A DNA stretch of 64,000 nt from Alternaria dauci (Eukaryota > Ascomycota > Dothideomycetes > Pleosporales > Pleosporaceae), in the NCBI RefSeq assembly GCF_042100115.1, contig NC_091273.1, forward strand, positions 1,364,001 through 1,428,000, written 5' to 3'. Under the pieces are notes generated by a model. The model saw nothing but the letters and a program-made list of their open reading frames with translations, was not told the origin of the DNA and made no database searches. Made by a program: the position numbers and the translations under genes. This document shows, piece by piece, positions 1 to 11,727 of the stretch; positions within the stretch are counted from its first letter, which is position 1; the number at the start of each line of letters is the position of its first letter.

Positions 1-1991
1 AAGGTTGCTGGAAATGGACTGGACTACATCTACGAGCAGGCCAAGAGCACCGCCACGTCAACTATCGTCACCATCCTTATGCCGATCAAGTATGAGCTCG
101 AGTTTCCTTCTATCCACTATGCCGAGCCTTCGATTACCGACAACGACTTTGCCTTCGGAAGCAATATCAGCACTCACATTGTTGACGGTGTACTGAAGAG
201 CTTGGAAGACCCTTTCCTTAGCAAATGGATCATCCTCGCTCTTGTAATGAGCGTGGTCTTGAACGGCTACCTCTTTAATGCCGCTCGCTGGACCATCAAG
301 GAACCTCACCAGCCGCTCGCGCCGCCTTCTCCCTCTGAAGTCCAGGATGGAGCTCCTACTGTGCCAGGCACCCCTCGCGTGCCTTCAATGTACATGCCTA
401 CGCCACCCCGCACTCCCGGCCCCGAGGACCAGAATGGCCGCCTCCAGCCCCTTACACAGATCGCAACTCGAACACCAGAGATACCTGCAGGCCCCTCTGA
501 AGAACAGCAGAGACAACCAAACCGTCCTCTTGAGGTTCTCGAACTGATGATCAAGGAAAAACAGGCACCTAAGATGACTGATGAGGAACTTATCGAGATG
601 TCGCTCAGGGGAAAGATTCCTGGTTACGCTCTAGAGAAGACACTTGGTGACAAGACTCGTGCCGTCAAGATTCGTCGTGGCCTTGTCTCACGCACCCACG
701 CCACACGGGAAACTTCAACACTGCTGGAACGTTCGCTGCTCCCCTACAAGGACTACAACTACGATCTTGTTCACGGCGCATGCTGTGAGAACGTTGTCGG
801 CTACCTCCCTCTTCCTCTCGGTGTCGCTGGACCTATCCTCGTCGATGGCCAAAACTACTTCCTCCCCATGGCAACTACCGAGGGTGTACTCGTCGCTTCA
901 ACTTCCCGAGGTGCAAAGGCTATCAACGCAGGTGGCGGTGCGGTTACTGTTGTGACTGGCGATGGTATGACCCGCGGACCCTGCATTGGGTTCGATAGCC
1001 TTGTACGTGCTGGTGCTGCGAAGAATTGGCTCGACTCGGAAGAAGGTCAGAGGACGATGAAAGACGCCTTCAACTCCACTTCTCGCTTCGCCAGGCTCCA
1101 ATCCATGAAGTCTGCTATCGCTGGTACCAACATCTACGTTCGTTTCAGGGCCACCACTGGTGACGCCATGGGTATGAACATGATCTCCAAGGGTGTCGAG
1201 CACGCTCTCACCGTGATGGCAACCGAATGTGGCTTCGACGACATGCGTGTAGTGACTGTGTCGGGTAACTACTGCACTGATAAGAAGTCTGCCGCTATCA
1301 ACTGGATCGACGGTCGTGGCAAGGGTGTTGTTGCCGAAGCCATGATCCCCGGTTCTGTCGTCAAGTCAGTCCTCAAGTGTGAGGTTGAAGATTTGGTACA
1401 GATGAACATTTCCAAGAACTTTATCGGATCTGCAATGGCTGGTGCTATGGGTGGATTCAACGCTCACGCGGCGAACATTGTCGCTGCTATCTTCTTAGCT
1501 ACCGGACAAGATCCAGCGCAGGTCGTTGAGAGTGCCAACTGTATCACCATCATGCACAAGTAAGTCGCCCTTTTCGTGAAATATAACAAGGTCAGAATCT
1601 AACGAAGAACAGCGTCAACGGCAACCTCCAAATCTCCGTCTCTATGCCCTCCATTGAAGTTGGCACAATTGGTGGTGGTACCATTCTTGAACCCCAATCC
1701 GCCATGTTGGACCTCCTCGGTGTACGGGGCGCTCACCCAACATCACCTGGCGACAACGCCAGGCAACTGGCTCGTGTCATCGCTGCTGGTGTATTGGCTG
1801 GTGAACTGTCGCTTAACAGTGCGCTGTGTGCAGGTCATCTTGTCAAGGCGCATATGGCACATAACAGGAGTAATGTGCCATCTCGTGCCCCCACACCCGC
1901 ACCTGCGACACCAGTTACAGGAGCTCAGACGCCCGTAACCGGCGGTGGACCTTTGTCAGCACTGAGCTCTGGTCCCGCACCAAGGCGTTAA
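1..1991 (+). CDS. HMG1: HMG-CoA reductase, 3' part (5' end outside window)
   Basis: Makes mevalonate from HMG-CoA with 2 NADPH; ER membrane enzyme and rate-limiting step of the isoprenoid and ergosterol pathway. The frame is open from base 1, so the sterol-sensing membrane part lies upstream. Visible in order: the last membrane helix (about bases 217-285), a Pro/Ser-rich linker, then the catalytic domain with [16 protein letters not shown], the TDKKSAA lysine motif, [15 protein letters not shown] and the C-terminal [12 protein letters not shown] histidine. One 53-bp intron at 1560-1612 (GTAAGT...CAG) splits the codon for N in MHNVNG; splicing restores the family sequence. The stop is TAA at 1989-1991, after a Pro/Thr-rich tail with a repeated TPVT. 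Identity is sure; the symbol follows the yeast name. Confidence 0.97.
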
Positions 1992-2950
1992 AGATTCGGG
2001 GAGCAGTCAGGTTTGGCGTACTAAGGTTGTCCTTGGGGGTGTAGATACGAGGGACGATACCTGGGTTTGTAATTGCACATTTCAGGGTAATCTAGGTTAA
2101 GAGAAATAAGGAACAGAACGGGGATTCATATACATACATTCGCAAGAATACGGTTTGTCATTCTGGCAGAATCATACAACATTAATTCATTCTTGATAAG
2201 TTTAGAAGCCTTGGCTCTGCTTTGTTCGTGATTATTGCTTTTGACTAGTTCTTGCGTATTACGAAGGGTTGCGTTAGGGGCAGCTCTAGTGCTGTCGCGA
2301 CAGCCAGGTTCCGAGCTTGGTGAAAAGGCATGTATTGTGTTGATCCTAAACCTATATTGTGTAGCACGTTTTTAACGTGCACTGATGGCTAGGATGATTG
2401 GGATTGCTCTTGCGCATCACAGTCGCGAGCAGGCACGAATAGAGATTCACATCGGTGTTGCAACGGCTACGTCGCGGGTGCATCTTTTGCATACACCAGC
2501 GGCTGTGAGGGAAACAGTGAGGATAGCCAGAATGCACTCGCCAGGGGGTTTGGGTGAAGCTATCTAGAATAGCCGGATTTGACGTGACGTTCTGAAAGCG
2601 TTCGAAACATTTGTCTCTGTACGCGCCGTTTCAGGCGCGCGGCGTGCGCCAAACACAAAGGTAGAACTGACTTGCGCCCCCTCGGCGCCAAGACTCAGCT
2701 CAGCTGCAGTGCGAAGGGGCGGCCAATCAGTTAGCCCCGGACCCCAGCTGCCGCAATTACGGGGTACGCCGTTCGTGAATGATCATCAGCTCGCGTTTGC
2801 ATAAAAACACGCGGAGCTTTGCCCTGCTTCCCAATGGTCTCACTCCTTCATAGGGCCTCCACTGCTGACTTCCCCTTTTCCTTTTGACACAATCTTTGCT
2901 TTCAATTCCCACTCTTCAACTACAGTCGCTCACTTGCAATTTCAACAAAC
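1992..2950. other. intergenic: HMG1 3' region and GH17 promoter
   Basis: No convincing gene. It holds a perfect 7-bp hairpin with a TTT loop at 2364-2380, a GC-rich block with short inverted repeats at about 2620-2760, an AT-rich TATA-like GCATAAAAA at about 2799-2807, and a CT-rich stretch before the GH17 start typical of fungal core promoters and leaders. Confidence 0.5.
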
Positions 2951-4168
2951 ATGCGTTTTGTATCAGCGCTCGCCGTCGCGGCGGCTACCATCAGCAGCGC
3001 CCTTGCGCAGGACCTCGTTTTGGGCTTCAACTCTGGTGCGTCTGACGATAAGGGCAAGGCAAAGACCCAGGAGGACTTCGAGAAGGAGTTCACCACCGCG
3101 CAGAACCTGGAGGGCGCACCGGGCAACTTCAGCGCCATCCGTCTTTACTCTAACATCCAATGGGAGACGACCGACACACCCATCGCTGCCTTCCCTGCCG
3201 CCATCGCAACGAACTCTAGGCTCCTCCTCGGTATCTGGGCATCAGGCACAGACAACATTGACAACGAATTGAAGGCGTTGAGCTCTGCCGTCGAGGAATA
3301 CGGGACAGCGCTGACCGATCTTGTTATCGGACTGTCTGTCGGTTCGGAAGATCTCTACCGTGTGTCTGAGCCCGGAATCCGAAACGAGGCTGGAGTCGGT
3401 AACAGCGCGGAGAAAATTGTCGAGTTCATCAAGGCTACGCGCGAGCGTCTTGCTGACACCCCTCTCAGGGATGTGAAGATTACTCACGTCGACACCTGGA
3501 CCGCTTGGGTCAACGAGTCCAACAAGGCTGTTATCGACGAGATTGACTTCCTGGCTGTCAACGCATTCCCCTTCTACGAATCCGAGCTTGACAACAGGAT
3601 CGACAACGCCGCCAATCTCCTGAGCGATGCTATCAGCGCAGTTGAGGGTGTCGCTGGAGACAAGGATGTCTGGATCACCGAGACTGGCTGGGCTTACAGT
3701 GGTCCAGACTTTGGTGCTGCCACGTCGACTGTAGACAACGCAGAGACATACTGGAAAGATGTCGGTTGCGCAATCTTCGGCAAGTGGAACGTCTTCTGGT
3801 ACACGCTCCGCGATGCCAATCCTGCCAACAAGGTCAAGTTTGCCATCTCGGACAAGCTGTCCACCACCCCGCGCTTCGACATCAGCTGCCCAGAGCAGAA
3901 GGAGCTACCATCGGGAAACTCCTCCACCCCGAACAACGGTACTTCGACCGGTGGCTCGTCGAGCAACAACTCGACTACAGGTGGCGATGACAACGAAAGC
4001 AGCAACAACAACAACGGTGGAAGCAATGGCGGAAGCGACAGCGCTCAGCCATCTGGCACTGCTGCTCCCAGCGGAACTGGTGCGGGAGCTGTTACCTCGG
4101 TGTCGGTCACCAACTCGATGGCCATGGCTTTGTCTGTCGTCTTTGCCGTGGCTGCCTGGGCCTTGTAG
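2951..4168 (+). CDS. GPI-anchored GH17 endo-beta-1,3-glucanase
   Basis: Single exon, 405 aa. Residues 1-20 form a signal peptide ending ALAQ. Residues 21-313 resemble family GH17 enzymes that cut or remodel cell-wall beta-1,3-glucan. The two expected catalytic glutamates are present: E133 in VGSEDLY (acid/base) and E244 in WITETGW (nucleophile). A Ser/Thr/Asn/Gly-rich linker (about 320-385) follows, and the protein ends in a hydrophobic tail after small residues, the pattern of a GPI-attachment signal. It resembles Aspergillus EglC-type proteins. The likely role is at the plasma membrane or wall. The ATG follows a CT-rich leader. Whether it acts as hydrolase or transglycosylase cannot be told from sequence. 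Confidence 0.9.
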   Translation: MRFVSALAVAAATISSALAQDLVLGFNSGASDDKGKAKTQEDFEKEFTTAQNLEGAPGNFSAIRLYSNIQWETTDTPIAAFPAAIATNSRLLLGIWASGTDNIDNELKALSSAVEEYGTALTDLVIGLSVGSEDLYRVSEPGIRNEAGVGNSAEKIVEFIKATRERLADTPLRDVKITHVDTWTAWVNESNKAVIDEIDFLAVNAFPFYESELDNRIDNAANLLSDAISAVEGVAGDKDVWITETGWAYSGPDFGAATSTVDNAETYWKDVGCAIFGKWNVFWYTLRDANPANKVKFAISDKLSTTPRFDISCPEQKELPSGNSSTPNNGTSTGGSSSNNSTTGGDDNESSNNNNGGSNGGSDSAQPSGTAAPSGTGAGAVTSVSVTNSMAMALSVVFAVAAWAL

Positions 4169-4614
4169 GCGTACATGTAATTCTCATAACTAGCTCTTTT
4201 GCGGCATTTCTTTGCGTCGGGGTAAGATAGATTGTATGCGTTCACATGGGTTCGCGAATGGATGACATTCGCACCCAGTTCGAGCGACTGGTTCGTAACA
4301 CTATAGGTTTATAATATAAGAAAAGAATGAGATGGCTTTGTGCAAATGTTGCTACGAGTGGCATCTTGATGAATGGTGAGGTGAGGTTTGACTTGATTCA
4401 AGTTGACGAGATAATAAACAAGGGTGGGTAGGTATGGTCCACGCACTAGCCAGTCGAGACGCGTCATGACCCCACACTCATCTACTCCAGCACTCTCTCG
4501 TTCTCCACCTGCTTCTTATCTCCCTAAACGTCACGAAGACATAGTATCTACCGACCAGCCAATTGGCTATAGCCCATCATTTTTGTCTGGTCTGCCAACG
4601 ACTCGACCAACAAT
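4169..4614. other. convergent 3' intergenic region
   Basis: The GH17 gene and the minus-strand GNAT-like gene converge here. AT-rich runs near 4305-4330 and 4410-4420 (ataataaaca) could serve polyadenylation. No gene seen. Confidence 0.45.
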
Positions 4615-6911
4615 TCATCCTCTCCTCCCCTGCCTCCGATCCAAGACCTTCCCGCTGTTCTTCAAAGACGGCCTGCCGGACACATTCGACCTACTTCCGT
4701 CATCAGACTCGTCGGAATAGAAAAGCTCAGGACTGTGGGTCTTATACCGTTGCATTGAGCCCATAGTTGGGGTCATGTAATGTGGCAGGTCCGCTCGCGG
4801 CTGGGAGGATGACGGAGTGGCGGGTGGTGTGATGGCAGTATGCGCCTTGGTTTTGTCTCGACGAATGCCTTTTGCAGAGATGGGGTGCTTGGGAGCCGCA
4901 GAAACTCGAGTCGATGCAATCCGAGCGGGTGGCGCAGAGCTATGTCTAGGGGGTGTCTGTGGCGGCGTTCGCTCCGTCGGTGCTGGCGTGTTTTTGGATG
5001 TATTCGTCGTCGGTATAGAGCCCCGGGGCTTAGACTCTGACAGTGTTCGCCGAGGGTTGGAAACTCTTAAACCTCGAAAGGAATTCCCGATGGAAGAGAG
5101 CATAGACGTTGTACGAGGCTTGGGGACACATACACCTGCCTTGGCTGGCATTTCGGCAGTTTTGAATAGTCCTTGAGACTTTGTAACGAGAGGCTTCCGG
5201 AGAGGTATTATTGGGGTGAGTCCAGATCTTCCCTGAGACTTTGCAGGCAATGCACCATCCTTGTTTCGAGGAGCATTTACCGTGAACCTAGGTAGCTGGA
5301 TCGCAGGCTTTTGTTTGGCGCCTCTTGCCGACCAAACTTTCTCCCCTGTTCTATTTACCTTCGCCAGCTCCAGACCCTTCTTCACCCCTGCTCTCTGCGA
5401 CCTTTCGCGATTGTCTAGGAGCTCCTGAAAATGGATGGCCTGAAGGATCAACAACCTAGCGGCGACGTTAACGTCTTTCTCGAAGACTTCGTATGCGAAC
5501 TCAGTAAATTCGGCCCATGTCCGCATTTGTTCTGGTAATGGAAAGCGCAAACTCGCCGACTGGTAGACTCTGCGAAGGTCATCCGGTATCTGTTTCGCAC
5601 TCATAATGACGGACAGCATTAGCGTTGTTGCAATCAGCTCTTTTGCTTCAAAGATGAGTTTTCGCACACTGCCATGTAAGGATGCATGAGCTTGGTTGAA
5701 TGTTGGGTCGAGTCGGCAACTGCTAGGGACTTCGAGCAGGTAACGATCGATCTCATCATATCGGATCAAGCTTGGAGCTTGTTCTGGGTTTCTGGAGTTG
5801 CTAGTTACAAACGACCTTTTTGCACGGCTTACAATTCCTTCTTTCAATTGGGCCGCGTTCGAGATTGCTAAGTCGTCACAAAGTGCTGAGTCCAGCCTAT
5901 ACTCTGGGTCGAAGGAATAGTCCAGCATGCACACATACTCATATCCGGGTCCCAGGCGGCCGAACAACCATTCCCATGGCTCGGTGATCCGCTTATTCAT
6001 ACTGTATACAATTCTTTCCAAAGCTTCGTCGAGTGCGGCGTGATCGATGAAGAATTTTGTGTTAGCAGTCAATGCCCCGGGTAGCATTTTTGCATCGCGG
6101 ATGTAGTTGACTGGTGCGGCTTTGACTATCGGCTCACATGCTGAACTGGGCAGCGGCGTATGACGAACAGGATTTTGTTCCCAATCCGGTTTGGAAGGTA
6201 GCACTTCAATGCCTCGACCGAAAACGCGGAGCACGGTAGAAATGGCGTAGGGGTTTGAGGTCGCAACTCCGACAAGATCTCTCCGGGTGGATCTGCCGAC
6301 ATCATAATGCATTGCCAGGACTTGTAGCATCTATTGTACGTCAGTTGCTTGTTCTTATGTATGATATCTGCTTACCTTGGTAGCTCGTCTCTGGTTGCGA
6401 TAGCCTTTTGACACCAGTAACTGTGTTATCCACCACACCCGATCGTCGCCATGCATCCACTGGCTCATAAAGCAATGTCCGACCTGTAGACCATCTTTAG
6501 TAATGGCTATCACTAGAATATTATTGACTCCATCCGGCAGATATTGAGCTCTCAGCCTTTCGCGACTAAGCCGTATGTGCTTGCCTATACACAAGAGTTA
6601 GAAATGGCTTCGCACTTGTCGCTACACTAACCATACTCAGCCCAGGAACCCATCAGGAGATGTGCTCTCTGGCTCCACACACCATAATTAGACGAAAATT
6701 GCTCCGCGCAAGTCTCTAAACGCCTCTTCGTCACAAGGTCTCCAGGAATAATGCGATATACTATGTCTTCGTCAATGTCTGGGTCTTCGTAAAGGTGGTT
6801 TGGCTCGCTGCGAATGCGATATTCAACACTATCAATGCTAGCAGGATCGCGGTGGACTCTTTCTTGTCCTGGAGTCTGGCCTTGTGCGACTGGCTGTTGG
6901 TCGTGGTCCAT
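4615..6911 (-). CDS. GNAT-like domain protein with long basic disordered tail
   Basis: Three exons: 6632-6911, 6376-6584 and 4615-6330, giving 734 aa. The introns (47 and 45 bp) have GTTAGT...TAG and GTAAGC...TAG borders, and both junctions keep the frame. Residues about 45-190 look like an acetyltransferase fold: strands ILVIAITKDGLQVGHCF and VWWITQLLV, then a loop SKGYRNQRRATKML in the place of the acetyl-CoA motif Q/R-x-x-G-x-G/A, which is only partly matched. Residues about 190-430 are mixed alpha-helical. The last 250 or so are rich in Ser, Pro, Thr, Arg and Lys, so probably disordered. Substrate unknown, and enzyme activity is not assured. Confidence 0.7.
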
Positions 6912-8078
6912 GGCGGAGGTGCGTTTTTTTCTAGAGCGCGTTTATTGCTTTTGACTCGTATTATTTCGAGAAGAACGCGTTCGAAGGTGTCGGCGCGAAT
7001 GTCGACTGTATCCAAAACGATCTTTCTGGTTGTTAGACCTGTTCAAGCGAGATACAGGACCATGGTAGAGATTCAACCGCGCCTAACCACTACGAACGTG
7101 TTCATCTGTAAGTTTCCTCTCATCTGGACAGCCGAGCAGAGTGACATTTCTATGTTTCTATGTTATTGTCTAGTTCTAAGATACTTAGATCGCCAAAACG
7201 CTCCATTGCAGTGTTGCGCGTGGACAACAGTGTCGGGGTGCGATGACGGGTTAGACTACTGGTGCCAAGTGTGGTTTAGCATAAAGGCGCATGCCTTCTG
7301 CTGCCTATAGTAATGATATTGAAGGGCGTTTGACGTTGGGTAATACAAGGACCTTTGTGTAGACGGCAGTCAGGCTGACGACCACAGGAAGCCGACTCCT
7401 GGCCATCTTGACCGGAACAGCGGCCTTGCATCTGACATGCCGGTCACACAGAAAGAATCAATTTGCCTAGGTAATCCAATCATGTGGTACTCAGGTCCCG
7501 TAACGCCACAAGACACTCATCGATGCCGCATCGGGACGCACAAAAATAGCCTCTCGCATTCCCATTGGTCTGCTCGCAATATCACGTGCATAGTGGATAC
7601 ATCTCGCGAAGCGACAAAGTGAAGTGGGTCGGTCAGGGAACTGTTGGCCAACCGCAGCGCCCGTTCGGTGAGGCGCTATGTCAGAAGAGGCAATGTACGA
7701 AGATGTGGTCTGTGCACATGTCAGATAACGGCAATGAAGGATCAGGGGATATTGGTAAGGCAGTCTACAGGTGGAGTTTGTTGTTTAGAAATGATGCATG
7801 GCGTTCATCATTTGAAGGACTCTGTCCGCTGACCTTTTCCTGTTCCTTCACTTTCGTCCAGTCTTTACTTTCGAGCATCACGCTGTACTACCCTTCCTTC
7901 GTTTCCTTATTCAGCATCCACAGAGAGACACGCCAGATTACTCGAGAGCACCCATCAGCTTCGTGATCTGCTGCATTCATCGACATAAAAGGTCCAACCC
8001 CTACCTGAGACGAGAAGCGTAGCACCGCTATCCACCTCCGCACTACAACATCACTCGCATCTAGAGCAATACGCAAGC
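6912..8078. other. intergenic between divergent genes
   Basis: Only short, non-protein-like open frames. The last 230 bases before the next gene are CT-rich, consistent with a promoter and leader for the small protein at 8079. Confidence 0.4.
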
Positions 8079-8399
8079 ATGGCTCCAACAGCAATCCCCA
8101 TTCTCGCACTCCTTACCCGTGCAAACGCACATCCCCTCGTCAAGCGCGACGAATACGCGATCCCGGAGATGGCCATCATTCTCCTCATCATGCTCGGCGC
8201 CGGTATATGTGTCTGCGTGGGCTATGCCATAAATGCGACCTTTGGTTTCAAGAAGGATGGCAACGATATAAAACCCATGACTTCGGAGCAACAGGAATAC
8301 ATGGCTGAGGTTCGGGTTATGAACATGAATGCATTGATGACGCAGGGAGCGAAGAGTCATCAGGGCGGACCGAGGAGAGGGGAAGTAGTGTATGATTAG
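8079..8399 (+). CDS. small single-pass membrane protein, hypothetical
   Basis: 106 aa, single exon, with a clean ATG after a CT-rich leader. Residues 1-17 look like a signal peptide (hydrophobic, ending RANA). They are followed by HPLVKR, a Kex2-type dibasic site, and then by a strong membrane helix at about 29-52 (MAIILLIMLGAGICVCVGYA). The remaining 55 residues are polar and Met-rich (MTSEQQEYMAEV...). This could be a processed type I membrane protein, or the first hydrophobic segment could be a second helix. No family recognised. The composition argues for a real gene. Confidence 0.6.
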   Translation: MAPTAIPILALLTRANAHPLVKRDEYAIPEMAIILLIMLGAGICVCVGYAINATFGFKKDGNDIKPMTSEQQEYMAEVRVMNMNALMTQGAKSHQGGPRRGEVVYD

Positions 8400-8699
8400 A
8401 GGAAAGAAGAGATAGGAATTTGGGAGGCTTGAAAGAAGTGGCATGCGTAAAGGGCATATCTGAGGAGAGTAGAACACAGGAGTGCATCGGGGCCGACGCA
8501 TGAAAGCAAATGATGGATACACCCCATTGCTCTTTGACTTTCTATGCGTCGCTGTATTCTGTTCGAAGGATATTTGTAATCGTCAACCTGGGCACATGAA
8601 GCCGGTGGCGCAAGGTTGCAACATATACAACTTTGTTTTCTGGATCTCCAGGTGACTCTTTGGGGTAGCATCGTAACTGTATTTAAGATGTCATTCGCT

Positions 8700-9584
8700 T
8701 CATCTCTCTTCATACATCGGTGGTCTGTCGTCCCTCTCATACTTGGGGACAGGGTCTCTGTCTTCCAAATCGCGTTCTTCTCGCACCACATTGCCGAAGA
8801 ATGTGTCTCCAACATCGACCCATAGGTGGACTCTTTTCAGACCTGTAGTCGTGCATTTCTCTACTTTTCCCATTCTTCCTTCGTCCTTACCAATCGCGCA
8901 ACTTACTGCATGGACAAGATGACCCTTTACGATCTTTTCGTGATGATGAAACTCTAGAACGATCTGGTCTGCGTAGGTGATATCGGGATTCGACCATGAC
9001 GGTAATGGCACGTTAGGCATATAGCGGATGGCGTGCAAGTGACGAGTATATGCGGTCAGAATGGTGGGTGGCGACTCTGGTGATTTCCTCTTTCGAGCCG
9101 ACCTGGGTATGCGCTGAGCTTCTTTTATCGTGTTAACTTTCTCCTCAATATCAAGCGAGAATCACCGTATGCCGAACTTGTACTTACCAAAGACAGCTAA
9201 CCCATCAATGACATCTTGAACCAGCTCGCTAGCTTTCTTGACTCTGGCTTCCAACGACCCAAATCCGCCATCAGCCACGGACGTTTGAATTCCAGCCCCG
9301 CTTGCATCCCCTCGCTGCTGTCTTTTTCTTTGTACTATTTCGTTCGCCCATATTCCCATTAGCTTAGTCCTTCGGCTGCCACCGCGATCTGTGCGATTCA
9401 TATGCTCCATGTCCTCGCGGAACCGAATTTCAATAATGTATGGCGAATCTGCAGCATGATGATCGACTTGGTATCCCCAAGAAGCGAAGTCGCGGGCTAT
9501 GAAGGGTACAGTCGTCAGGAATGGTCGAGTATGCTGCGTAGTGTGGATAAGGTAAACCTTGGCACCGCGTAATGTGCTCGGCAT
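8700..9584 (-). CDS. hypothetical protein with W-G-Y-Q-V core
   Basis: Two exons, 9188-9584 and 8700-9121, 272 aa. The 66-bp intron starts GTAAGT and, in the only frame that stays open, ends AAAAG; a TTAAC branch-like site precedes it. The acceptor is weak, so the junction could be 3 nt further on. Residues 29-45 read IARDFASWGYQVDHHAA, and IWANEIVQ follows at 78. The same arrangement (charged helix, W-G-aromatic-x-V, then IW..E) is seen in the proteins at 35583 and 41265. The C-terminal half is charged and carries HHHEKIVKGHLVHAV. No signal peptide or membrane segment. Function unknown. Confidence 0.55.
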
Positions 9585-10814
9585 ATTGGATAGATGGTCG
9601 CTATGTCTTTTCCAGAACGAGAAGATGATGTGGAGGCGAGACAGGAACCCAGAGATTAAGAAGAGGTGCAGATCTATCTTATTTCAAATCTTCATATAAA
9701 CAGCGTGTTTGACGTGTGTGCGACACTATCGCAGCAGTGCGCCAGCATACCCAGGCGTCATGGTCAGAGCTCACCTGGGCATGGTGAAGTGAGGCGCCCC
9801 AAAGCAGCGCTGACTTCACTTCCGGTTCCAGCGAAGTCCATTATACCAAAAGCGGTCGTTGCGTCTTCAGCTGCGTTGTAGATGCCATCCTTGGAGTGAG
9901 GGCACTATTAGAGGTCTAAAATGTCGTAGGGCTGAATACTACTGAGGGCGCGATGGCAGAGTGACCCAAAATCGGTTCGATATAGCAGGTGTGGTGAGAT
10001 GATGCATTGTTAGAAGGCGAATAGGAGATTAAGTTGTGTAGTGTGTAAGATTACCGCATGCCCAGGTGCGCTAAACTTTCAGCTGGCCCTACAGGGCCAA
10101 TCCACGTCTCCTTCCACCAACGACTCCGGAGATAACTCCTTACAGTACCCTTCCTCACCGTGATTGCTAAAATGGGCGCGTCATTCAGGTAGCCATCATT
10201 GGCACTACTGCGCAGCTAACTGCTACTTTGTGATGTGTATGCAGCGCCACGGTTTTGCAGGTGGCAGTGAAACGTTCGCGCTCTCAAATGGTGGTATGGA
10301 TTGCAACTACGGGACTAGATATGTTAGCATCACACCATATTGAATTTGGTCTTTGAAATTATCTAGGCTTGTTGCGATGCTATCTTCCTCTTTCCATGAA
10401 AAGTCTATGGAAATGAGGACGTCTTATCCTCCATGACTGACAAGGTTCTCAGAAAGCTTCACATGGTGCCACGACATTCATCTCGCGGGTGAAAAAGTAT
10501 GCTCGCATGTGCATCCATGGAATAAGATTATCTTTGAAATTGATTGATTGTGGCTTTACGCCTTATTTGAATGCTATTCTTGAGACACACGTCACATCTG
10601 CCGCAATTCCTTATACCACGTGGACGCGAGTGAATCAACACTACGTACAGTTCGTGAAAACTGTCTGCAACACTCACCTAATCCCCCTGATAGACTGTAA
10701 TTCTCCTAATATTTTTTAACGAAGTTCACGCACAGCGTTTGATTGATTAGCACTTACAAAACCCCTCATGCAACCCAGCCTACCATACCTAGGTAACACT
10801 CACACGCCAAAACA
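9585..10814. other. intergenic, no gene seen
   Basis: About 1.2 kb between divergent hypothetical genes. Open frames are short and lack protein character. No repeat or RNA gene recognised. Confidence 0.4.
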
Positions 10815-11354
10815 ATGATCACCTACATCTACCACCCAGCAGGCCCCGTAGTCGTTCGCACAATTAACCCAGCCATCACACTCATCTATCGCGATCGCGG
10901 CTGGCTAATCACACAATCCTTTTCCGACGTTGTCCGTGACCACCCAGAATGGCAATCTACACCCGCCCCTCTTACTCCAACGCCCACGAACAATGCTAAA
11001 AGGAGCATCGCAACTCGCATAGGTTTCGCAATGTTATCTGCCCTCAGCCCTACAATGGCGATAGTCCCAGGCTATGCACCGACTGGCGTAGGAAGTATAG
11101 CGCCTATAATCATCGGTAACTATGGTAGAGGGGAAGCAGAGCGAAAAGAGGGACAAGGGCCAATTGGTAATCTTGCGCCGGTACATTGGATGACAGCGGT
11201 AGAACGATCTTGGTACCGGGATTGGGGTTTGCCTGTTCCGACCAGAGGGTGGCTCAAGTACGGTAAAGGGGAAGGAACATTCGAGTATAGGCTTGTAAGT
11301 GGGGAGTTGGATTTCGAGGCACCACCAGAGTACTACGCGCACCAATCGACATAG
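10815..11354 (+). CDS. hypothetical protein
   Basis: 179 aa, single exon, ATG preceded by CCAAAACA. The N-terminus (MITYIYHPAGPVVVRT, then LIYRDRGWLITQSF) looks like a beta-rich domain. A Gly/Ala/Ile/Pro-rich middle (about 85-115) is mildly hydrophobic. The C-terminal part has many aromatics (WMTAVERSWYRDWG, GWLKYGKGEGTFEYR). No signal peptide and no known domain recognised. Its length and residue balance suggest a real but lineage-restricted gene. Confidence 0.5.
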   Translation: MITYIYHPAGPVVVRTINPAITLIYRDRGWLITQSFSDVVRDHPEWQSTPAPLTPTPTNNAKRSIATRIGFAMLSALSPTMAIVPGYAPTGVGSIAPIIIGNYGRGEAERKEGQGPIGNLAPVHWMTAVERSWYRDWGLPVPTRGWLKYGKGEGTFEYRLVSGELDFEAPPEYYAHQST

Positions 11355-11727
11355 AGGATGTTGGCCGATGCCAGCCGCTCAGTCGTATACACTAGAGCAG
11401 AAAAATGGAGAGCATGCAAAGTATAGTAAGCATTCTAATCATATTGATGAAAACTGTGGTATCTCGCAAGCAAAATGCAGCTAAGAAGGAAGGAGCGGTT
11501 GGTAACTTTTTCATGTAACCCATACATGCGCATGCAATAACCCCCATCCTTTCCGTAGGCTGAAAAACATCATCCGAGTATTGCGCCGTGGTATCTTGTG
11601 GTCGTTTCGTTGATTCTTTCTGTACATACCCATATATTATCCCATGTATATCAGACACTCCTTCCTATGAGTGCCATACTTCATTTACCATCAAATGCGT
11701 GCTGTCAGTTCATCTATCATGACCCCA
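11355..11727. other. convergent 3' intergenic region
   Basis: Lies between two converging genes. It must hold the 3' ends of both. No gene seen. Confidence 0.4.

Noticed and set aside
6795..7310. 171-codon plus-strand frame with hydrophobic segments
   Set aside because: Its first third is antisense to exon 1 of the GNAT-like gene, whose splice junctions are well supported.
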